A stretch of DNA of 64,000 nucleotides from Sodiomyces alkalinus F11 (taxonomy: Eukaryota; Ascomycota; Sordariomycetes; Glomerellales; Plectosphaerellaceae). The notes under the pieces are model-generated. The model was not told the DNA's origin and did no database searches. It was given only the letters and a program-made list of their open reading frames with translations. The DNA lies in NCBI RefSeq assembly GCF_003711515.1, contig NW_021167090.1, positions 689,346 through 753,345 of the forward strand. The letters are read 5' to 3'. Made by a program: the position numbers and the translations under genes. Below, in pieces: positions 56,067-64,000 of this stretch. Numbering within the stretch: position 1 is the first letter of the stretch; the number at the start of each line of letters is the position of its first letter.

Positions 56067-58411
56067 GTCAGAAAGCTGTAGAGGTGTAGGCGATGCAAAT
56101 GGGTTATAACATGCTTGGCTGATGGAGTGTGTTGGGAGCTGTGTCTAGGGTGGTGGGTGGTCAAGTTGAGTGGATGACAAGTGCGGGCGGATTCTGACAG
56201 ATCGCGTGCAGTAAGTCTCTCGGCGGCGCGTTTCATGCGACGCGAAATGTACGTACTGTCACATGATTTAAAGCCCGCGGTCATGTGACCAAAAAGCTTG
56301 TCCCAAAAAAGGACACAAGCACAGCCACAGCCAGGGCCTCGGTAATTGTCATGCAGTGGCTTGAAAGGTTCCCCGCCCCCCACGGTCCCGCCACGCCGGC
56401 GTATCTATCCTCCGTCCTCTGTTTGCGCGCCTTATCCCTTTTGCCTCCTCCAGTCTGTGCTTTGCTTTGACCTTCTGGTTCTGGCTCGGTCGTCCACATT
56501 CGCTGGCACCCACGCGCATTCGTCCATTCGTATGGTCGGGCTTCGAGCGTATTAAGTCTTCGAGAAGAGCGAAATCCTGATTTATGTCTTCGTCTCTCCT
56601 GGCTTATACCCCAAATACCCGCCAATCGCGCTCTCGTGTCACGGTGTCCTGGAAAATCGCTCGTTCTCCCTCTGCCATGCCGTCTCGTCTCCGGGATCCC
56701 TTCATTCAACACACCATCCTGAAAAGAAGGGTACATCTTTACCTATCTCATTGCTTGCTCTAAGATGGATCTACCCGTAAGCGTACAGCGATCCGGCCGG
56801 CTCCGTTGGCTCCCCCTCCATCTTCTCGTCCTGTGAGCTTTGGGACTTTTGATGGCCGACTTGACGCAACCACCAGGATCGATTTCCATCACCACCTTCT
56901 CTTTCTGGACGACTTGCGATCTTCACTATGGTTGGCTGTTTGGGGTCTAAGCTTTCCCGAAGAGTCGCAAGAACCGTGACGTGACGCCATAAGTCACTGT
57001 CCTCTAATCACATGTGCCTTGGTCCTCCAGCTTACCCCAGCTTATACAGACACATCGGTCGATATCTAATCACCTCAACTACGACTGGATATGGTGGGAG
57101 GGGCTAATGCGACCTTCCCCCCTCTCCCTAGCAGTAGCGCAAACTGGCGACTGGGAAAGGAAGGAAACCAAAACCAGCGCATTCAAGCATGTGCCTGACT
57201 AGGACAGGAAGAACTTTCAGAACCTAGCGTCGACTGCTTTATCGCGCGTCTCCAAGACAAGACAGTACAGCATGTGTGATTTCTGAGTGTAGCTATGAGC
57301 CTATGACGATGATAACACTCCTCGACAAGTGTCTGAATGGAGGTAATGGGGGGTTACACACGGCCTCCGTTCGTTCCAGAATAGGGAGGTTCTTTGGGCA
57401 CTGCCCTGATCAAAGTCGATCCCCGGGCTTGGCGGCCCGATGACTCGTGCAAGTCTTTTTCTCCTTCTTTTTCTTCTTTTCTTTCTCTTGTCTCTGTTTG
57501 TCCCTTTCTGCTTGGACGTGCTAATAAGATTGCGTTGACATGGTATCACCTATTAGATGCCGGCGCATTTTGCAGTAGCGCCGGCTCTGAGAACCCTTCG
57601 CGGCAGTTCAATTCCGGGAATCGGGGACTTGGTGGCACCCATGAACATGAACAGGTTCATGCCGTTTCTCTCTGCGCTGCCAGACCTCTCGGCAATGTCA
57701 TCTTCAAACTCTCCGCCCCCATTCTACTTTATCTATTCCACCTGCCTTCAACGATCGATACTTTACGACGCGACTCTGGGGCACGCTGCGGCGTGACACG
57801 GCTCGGCCGTAACTCTTTTATCTTCTCCTGCAACTAGCGACCGTCATCAACACCACTATCACGAAGCGGCGTCTGCTGGCAAGGGTCGCCTTGCACCGGC
57901 CTTCCCGATGCGTAGCGCGGGGGGGTCATGCCATTGCAAAAGCGCGGCAGGCGAAACCCTGAAGCTCCGGGTGGTTTGCCGGGAAAGATGGGGAAAAAAG
58001 GGAAAAAGAAAGGGGGGGGGGGCCTTGCTAGCCAAGACCTCGAGTCAAGAAGCGCGCAGTATGAGAAACGGCGGTAACTGGACCGCTGCGCAGGCGTCTG
58101 TCCTTGCACTGGTCCATGGTGGCTCTCAAGTCATGGAAACATCCCACCCCACGCTGATAACCCCCCGTCCGGACCAAAAGAAGAACCTTCCTAAAAGGCT
58201 TCAGGGGCGGCTTGGGTCGAGGTCGGGGTACTGGTATCCGGAACTCCATACATGGCCCTCCGAAGCACAGGGGCCATCCTCGGGATGTATAAAATATAGG
58301 CCACACACGGCGCAATTCACAACGGCCTCCTCCTACTCTCGTCTCTCGCATCCGCTACGCCTTGACCCAACTTCTTCTGCTGCTTCGTCCCCCCCCTTCG
58401 CCCCTTTCATC
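56067..58411. other. Divergent intergenic region, mre11 / M43 protease
   Basis: About 2.3 kb. No gene, tRNA or repeat could be supported besides pyrimidine tracts, a G run near 58,011-58,022 and a TATA box near the protease start. Confidence 0.45.
58288..58296 (+). promoter_or_regulatory. TATA box of the M43 protease gene
   Basis: TATAAAATA about 116 bp upstream of the start codon, the clearest TATA element in the window. Confidence 0.6.
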
Positions 58412-59553
58412 ATGCTGTCCAAGACTCTTTGGCTCGCCGGCCTCATGGTTTCGGCCGTTATGGCCGGCCCCACGACCAGGTTTGGTTGCGGTGCCCCTGA
58501 GCCCACCGAAGAGGATCTGGCCAACACCAGGGCCCTCGCCGAGCTCGAGGGAGAGGCTGGCCGTTCTGGCAACATGACCGTCTTCGCCAACCCCATCGTC
58601 GTTCCCACCTATTTCCATGTCGTTGCTTCCAGCACGAGACTCCAGGACGGCTACCTGACTGTATACTCTTGCCCTTGCTCCCAGTCGTTTCGTCCTTCTC
58701 CTTTTCCAAAGCCAGATGCATATACCGTTAGCTCATCCGACTAACCAAGAGAAAAACCCCCAAAACAATAAACAGGACACAATGCTCAACCAACAGTTGA
58801 ACGTCATCAACTCGGACTTTGCCCGCTTCGGCATCAGCTTCTCCCTCCAGGGCGTCACCCGCACCGTCCACTCGACTTGGTCCACCGACCGCAACGAACT
58901 GCAGATGAAGCAGAGCCTGCGCCGCGGCGACTACCGCACCCTCAACCTCTACTTCCTCCGCAGCGTCTCCGGCAACCTCGGCTACTGCTACTTCCCCACC
59001 TACGCCTCCCCCGGCTCGACCGCCTTCGTCCGCGACGGGTGCACCGTCCTCTTCTCCAGCGTCCCCGGCGGCAGCTCCACCAACTTCAACCTCGGCAAGA
59101 CCGCCACCCACGAGATCGGCCACTGGCTTAACCTCTACCACACCTTCCAGGGCGGCTGCACCGGCTCCGGCGATCTGGTCGCCGATACCCCCGCCCAGGC
59201 TAGCCCGTCCAGCGGATGCCCCCACGGCCGTGACTCCTGCCCTAGCCAGCCCGGCCTTGACCCCATCCATAACTACATGGACTACTCCAACGAGTGCGTC
59301 GCTCCAGGATCCCCTCAGAGGGCTGTGGCCGTTTGGCGTGTGCGTTTGTGTGTGTGTGTGCGGTTTTGCTAATTTTTCGTCGCAGTGCTTGCTACACTGA
59401 GTTCACCGAGGGTCAACGGTACGTTTTCGCAACCAAAATCCCCCACTGCAACCCCTGGGCCCCTGTCTGGTTTCGGTGAGCAAAGGGGCTAACGTATGAT
59501 TTTTTTTTTTTAGTGTCCGCATGCACAATGCCTGGAACACCTTCCGTGCTTAA
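58412..59553 (+). CDS. Secreted M43 (pappalysin-type) metalloprotease
   Basis: Predicted 279 residues. Exons are 58412-58660, 58776-59293, 59386-59418 and 59514-59553. Donors are GTATAC, GTGCGT and GTACGT. The signal peptide is MLSKTLWLAGLMVSAVMAG. The pro-region is short, then IVVPTYFHVVASS. Zinc site HEIGHWLNLYH (HExxHxxGxxH-like, first His about 194). The Met-turn is HNYMDYSNDACYTEFT, restored only after splicing intron 2. C-terminus RMHNAWNTFRA. Four Cys pairs are expected (for example CTGSGD, CPHGRDSC). These features match the fungal extracellular metalloprotease group related to Mep1 of Coccidioides. Likely a secreted nutrient-acquisition or host-interaction protease. Confidence 0.93.
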
Positions 59554-59915
59554 GCGGATTTCGCGGCGCACGACGTCACGCCTTTATTGGCAGTGCGACA
59601 AGTCGTGAGCGGATCGCGGCTGCAAGGCACAGCACGAGACATGGGGCAGGGGCGTTGATGTGAATGTCGAGACGTCTGACGATGTCGATTGCGGGCGTTA
59701 TGGGAGTTGTCGAGTAGCATGGAGGAACGGAGGCGGAGTCTAGGCGAGGACTGAGCCGGCAACAGAAGATGCATGTGTAGACAACTCTAGGGTCTTCGCT
59801 ATACTAGAGAAGGCGAGGCTACCCGGTCAGGCAATATGATGATGATTTCTTTTTGCATACTTATTTGGCGTCTACAACAGCACGGAACTGTTCCCATGAG
59901 CGACACGTATTCTTT
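59554..59915. other. Convergent 3' flank between protease and HDEL protein
   Basis: About 0.36 kb, no gene seen. Confidence 0.5.
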
Positions 59916-61521
59916 CTACAGCTCATCGTGCCCCTGATCTGCCGACCCCTCGTTTACCCCTCGTGCTCCCACCTCCTCCATATCGTCATCCTCTTCTCCC
60001 CCGATCTTTCCATCCCATGGCGCAACTTTGCCCTGCGAAATCTCCACGATGAATCTCTCCACTTCATCAGGCTGGACGGACGTCGGATCCGACAACTCGG
60101 GCATGGGGAATATCTGTTCCACATGGGGGTTCTGTACGCTGAGGCCCGTCCCTGCGGCGCCTCCGCACAGTCCCATGCCGGCCACCATCTCGGGGTACTG
60201 GGCCGAGTCCACGGTGACGAAGGTGAGGAACTTGGCGTATTTGATAGCCAGCGCGTGCATGGCGACGGCGTGAGACTCGCGGGCCGTTTCGGATGGGGAG
60301 AAGAAGTAGACGATGCTCTTGCCGTTCTTTTGGACGGGGTCGTACATGTCAGCCCTGCCACGAGTTGGGGAGAAATAAAGAAAAGAAGACGCGTAAGAGC
60401 AAGGAAGGGAAAGTTGAGGTACAACAAGACATACAGAGAGGATGTCCCTTTCGTTCCGGCGCGTCATCTCTGGAACGAGAGGGGCGGAACAGCGGTGGAT
60501 GAAGCTTTCGAGGGCCGTCGCGTCAACGAGATCCGCCTCGGAAAGGGCATGACGTAGACCGTCGCGGTTGTTGAAGCAGGACACCACTTCGGAGGGCGAC
60601 TCGAAGGCCGGCCCCGGCGCCGTTGGGACGGTGCCGAAGGTGTAGCGGTCGCTATACCGCGACGCGATGTCGCGGTAACGGGAGTCGAGGTGCGTGGTAT
60701 CGTCGTGGTCGCCCCGGCGCGCGACGAAGACGATGTCGTCGGAAGATAGGAATTCGGTGACGGAGGATTCGTCGACGTCTGAGACTGGTGGTCGGGCTGT
60801 GCGCTTGAGGAAGGCGGAGATGCTGGGGAATACGACTGGAATCAGTATTTCGCATGTTTCTTCATTTCTTTCTCTCGTGCTCTTCTCTTTTTGAAGTACG
60901 AGATGGGAACAGGGACGTACGATTTAGCGTTCTTGGGACCGCGGTATCTACGGATCGTGCCGTCGCGGTCGTAAAGACGAATGGCGGGAAAGGAGGCCAC
61001 GTCGAGTTCGGCGCATAGTTGGGCGTGGTCAAGACAGTCGACGGATAGAGCGCGAGGCTCGGTTTGCTGGAGGGTTACCCATTCGGATTCGAGGGTTTTG
61101 CTAGGTGGTTCACTGGCATGCTATCGTCGGCTTGGGTCGCTTTGTGGAAATCAAGGAGTTGCGAGAGGCCAGCCCAGATTCACTCACCTTGGCGACTGCT
61201 GGTTGTACGGCATCGCGCATTTCACGTGGTCAGGGGTTGGACTGGAAGCTCAAGACGTAATTGTAATTACAGCGGGAGGTTCAAGAAAACATGAACTCAC
61301 TGCGACGACTGGAGAAATCGTCAAGTGTCAGTTAGGTCAATTGGAACATGAACATTGGGCGCAAGTTGCTGGATCGCGACATGGATTCTCTTTGATCACT
61401 TACAAGCCACCAGGCTCATATCGTTGCTGGCTAGGGCTTCGCGGAAGCCAGACTCGGATACATGGCTCCAGGCCGATGCGCTTGCGAGGAGGCACGAGAA
61501 TATCAGGGAGAGGCGCGGCAT
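59916..61521 (-). CDS. ER-resident thioredoxin-fold (PDI-like) protein ending in HDEL
   Basis: Model of about 374 residues. The signal peptide MPRLSLIFSCLLASASAW starts at 61521, and the C-terminus GSADQGHDEL is an ER-retrieval signal. Exons are 61404-61521, microexon 61301-61308, microexon 61188-61195, 60921-61112, 60435-60822 and about 59916-60326. Donors GTAAGT, GTGAGT, GTGAGT, GTACGT and GTATGT are canonical. Splicing gives LVAFVASPSEPPSKTLESEW, a thioredoxin beta strand and helix in which the usual CxxC is absent, so it is probably redox-inactive. Later parts include LSVDCLDHAQLCAELDVASFPAIRLYDRDG, a second domain with DDIVFVARRGD, and a third with KSIVYFFSPSE and FLTFVTVDSAQYPEM. The last acceptor (near 60,327, a non-CAG site) is uncertain. 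Probable role: ER chaperone or substrate-binding PDI relative. Confidence 0.8.
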
Positions 61522-62195
61522 GGCTTCAAGAGGGGTGCATAAGCATAAAATATGTTCACAGTGAGGAAAGTTGACAAGACTGTAGGCCTATTTAGTTATG
61601 GGTAGATGGGCAAGGTATAATACATCAATGTATTATACACAAATGTAACCGCTCCAGAACGCTCAGCTTGTCTAGCTGCCCCGTCCATGTAAGTTGGAAC
61701 TTGGGAACAGGTGTTCAGACGACGATGCTTGGCCCTGCGTCAGGGGTCCCAAGGTCCAGCGGATCTACAGACTACACTACGCCCGAAACGACGCCATGAC
61801 CTGTCGCCAAGGAACAATGCCCAAACGCGTGGGACGGGATCGGGCGCATGTCGTGCAAAGGGGATCTTGCCGAGACCACGGCGCAGACGAGACTGAGTAA
61901 AGACTAAAGACGCCAAAACAGGCTCTTGTTTCAAGGGTTCTTTTCGGTGCGCCATCACGGCTTCATCCCCTGAGTCCCTGACCCCCTGAATCCCCCGCAA
62001 CGTCGAGCTCCTCGACGGTTGTGTCCATATCGTCAATCGACCGATGATTAGAGCTACGTCAGTGTCTCCCTAAGCTCGTGAGTTAGAAGCTGGGGTCACT
62101 TTAAAGGAGGGAAGCTCCCTCGTGCTTCGTGCATGTGGCGACCCCCCATCTGAATGCATGTGGCATCCCAAGCTCTGGATCACTCGAAAGTCAAC
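61522..62195. promoter_or_regulatory. Divergent promoter region, HDEL protein / 2OG dioxygenase
   Basis: About 0.67 kb between divergent start codons. No gene; a TATTATAC near-palindrome lies around 61,618-61,640. Confidence 0.5.
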
Positions 62196-63181
62196 ATGGG
62201 CCTTAAATCAAAACTTACAAGCGCATTGACGATAACAGCATCCGTTGTTGTCCTCGGTCTTCCTAGCATCGTCTACGCACAACCAGAGCAGGCGCCGATG
62301 CTGCTCTCCTCGGAGGATTATACGTGCGAACACCCAGACTATAAAGTGCTCGTCTTTTCTCGCTCCCCGTTGGTGATTTACATTACCGACTTTATCACCC
62401 CTGCAGAACGTCGACACTTCCTCGCTCTCGCGTATGTTCTTCTACGGTCTTTCCTTTTTTTTCTTCTTCTTTTTTCCTTTCTTCTTCTCGTGCTTCTTAA
62501 AGAAGGGACCCTTTCAGGCCTCGGCAAATGCAATACTAACCGGGGAAAAACAGCTCAGACACATTCACGCGGTCCGCCGTCATCGACACGACCGGTTCAA
62601 CGTCCCACAACCAAGGCCGCACATCCCAATCGACCTCCGTGCCCCGCGACGCCGTAGTACGGTGCATCCAATCCCGCGCCCTCGCCTTCCAAGGCCTCCC
62701 GCCCAGCGCGGCGCATCGGCTGGAACCGCTGCAGCTGGTGAAGTACGGCGTCGGGGAGCGGTACCACTTCCATACGGACTGGTTCACGGACCCGGCGCAG
62801 GCGAGCGCCGCGCGGGGCGGGAACCGGGCTACGAGTTTCTTCGGGTACGTTTCCGTCTCGAATGACACGGCGGGCGGGGGCACGAATTTTCCTTTGCTCG
62901 AAGCGCCGTCTTATGATCACCGTAGCGCCGAGGATGCGGAGTGGTGGTGCGGGATTGTGGATTGCGATGCTGAGTGGGAGGATGGGGTGACGTTTCGTCC
63001 GGTCGAGGGGAATGCGGTCTATTGGGAGAATCTGGTCCCTGGAGGGCAGCAGGGTGAGGGCGAGGGCGAGCCTAGGACGTTGCATGCAGGGTTACCTGTT
63101 CTTCGGGGGAGCAAGGTCGGGATGAACATTTGGACGAGGCAGGGGGAGTTGGGTGAGGATATCCGAGGGCCGGCTGTTTAG
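62196..63181 (+). CDS. Prolyl 4-hydroxylase-like 2OG-Fe(II) dioxygenase
   Basis: Predicted 287 residues. Exon 1 is 62196-62431 and exon 2 is 62554-63181. The 122-bp phase-2 intron is GTATGT...AACAG. An upstream in-frame ATG exists at 62154, but the chosen start opens a signal or anchor segment (LTSALTITASVVVLGLPSIVYA). Fold landmarks are VIYITDFITPAERRHFLALA, VPRDAVVRCIQSRALAFQGLP, then the iron-binding HxD in RYHFHTDWF (about 151-153). Next are TSFFGYVSVSND and GGGTNFP. The distal His and 2-oxoglutarate Lys lie in TLHAGLPVLRGSKVGMNIW (about 255-265). The secretory start and the motifs fit a P4H-type enzyme of the ER or secretory path. The substrate is unknown. Confidence 0.93.
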
Positions 63182-64000
63182 TGCATGTGAGATAAGGGCG
63201 AAGTGCCAAGACACTGGATGGAGCTTGGCGGAGGGACATGATCCGCGGGAATTGGTCCTGATGAGTGCTGTGCTTGATCAGTAAATTACGCCTGCTGGTG
63301 GCTCAACACATCGACACATGCACCCTTCATGTTGACAGTCGAGCCCCTGAGCTATTCTATTCGTATCTATCTCCCGGCTTACATACCCTACTCCGAACTA
63401 ACCACTGGGCATGTCATGTCTTGATCCCTTGTTGCTTGTTGCATGTGGGTAAGGCGGAGGGGGGAAGCTGATCCTTGTAAGTGGGCGTCGTATTTTGGGC
63501 ATGTCAGCCTGTCTGTCCTTTTTTCATTATCTCAACTCTCTTTTCTTTCTTCATGTTCCCTTTTCCCTCCGTTCCGCATGGTCCCCTTCCCACAGCGGAT
63601 TCCTGCCCACATGCCCTGTGCTCTCACGAACTCGGCGGTTCCTGAATCATTGCCACACTGCGGTGCGCCATTCCATTGGCCCTACAAGGGGATAGCTAGC
63701 GGGAACCCGTCCTTTCGCCCTCGTATCGTCGACGGACCAACCGACAACTAGACGACACTAAAACTTGGGCCGACCACCAATCCCGAGGCTTGACAGTTGG
63801 GCCGACGTTGAAGGTCGGTGAGGACCGTCCGGGGGATCTTCGTCAGACGCCCCTGATTCGGATGCACCCCGAATGAATAAACCCCAGCCGTTTGCAATAT
63901 CAAACAGCTCCTACGTTCTGCTGAATATCTAATTATTCTGCTGCCATTCGTCATAGAATTGTCAATCCGTCGAGTCGACCATTTCACACTCCTCGTCCTC
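63182..64000. other. Right-edge flank without a gene
   Basis: About 0.8 kb downstream of the dioxygenase. No coding region could be supported to the window edge. Confidence 0.45.

Overview
The window reads as a filamentous ascomycete (Pezizomycotina, most likely Sordariomycetes). The signs are many short introns of 60-140 bp with GTRNGT donors and YAG acceptors, a multidomain iterative polyketide synthase with an AflR-type regulator and an FSH hydrolase, a cellular RNA-dependent RNA polymerase, an intron-containing H2A.Z gene, and a transposon relic decayed by C-to-T transitions in the manner of repeat-induced point mutation (RIP). All gene models are conceptual splices made by eye; no transcript or database evidence was available.

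Region 1, about 1-19,000, is a secondary-metabolite gene cluster. From the left: a cytochrome P450 with an unusual N-terminal extension (runs off the left edge), a RidA/YjgF-like protein, an AT-rich repeat island with an assembly gap, an AflR-like Zn2Cys6 activator, an FSH1/LovG-type serine hydrolase, a reducing polyketide synthase (KS-AT-DH-degenerate ER-KR-ACP, about 2252 residues) and a membrane cytochrome b5. The hydrolase and synthase share a 0.9 kb divergent promoter. A working model: the synthase builds a partly reduced chain, the hydrolase releases it, the P450 oxidises it with cytochrome b5 as possible electron donor, and the Zn2Cys6 protein switches the locus on. The RidA-like protein could remove a reactive enamine/imine, but its membership is unproven.

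Region 2, about 19,900-27,800, holds a 2EXR-domain protein, an RTA1-like seven-helix membrane protein and a single-exon fusion of EthD-like barrels with a 3-oxoadipate-lactonase-like alpha/beta hydrolase. The last two could be peripheral cluster genes.

Region 3, about 28,500-46,200, is mostly housekeeping and regulatory: tRNA-Cys(GCA) with an intron, a cellular RNA-dependent RNA polymerase, a secreted two-domain fasciclin protein, histone H2A.Z, an unrecognised Cys-motif/low-complexity protein, and an RRM+R3H RNA-binding protein of the Cip2/Pin4 type. The intergenic stretches are long.

Region 4, about 47,887-50,562, is a complete but dead Mutator-like DNA transposon (MULE): 8-bp target-site duplication, 150-bp terminal inverted repeats, and a transposase on the minus strand riddled with stops. 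A C-terminally incomplete GrpB-family gene follows.

Region 5, about 53,600-64,000, carries Mre11, a secreted M43 metalloprotease, an ER-resident (HDEL) thioredoxin-fold protein whose best model needs two successive 8-nt microexons, and a prolyl-4-hydroxylase-like 2OG-Fe(II) dioxygenase.
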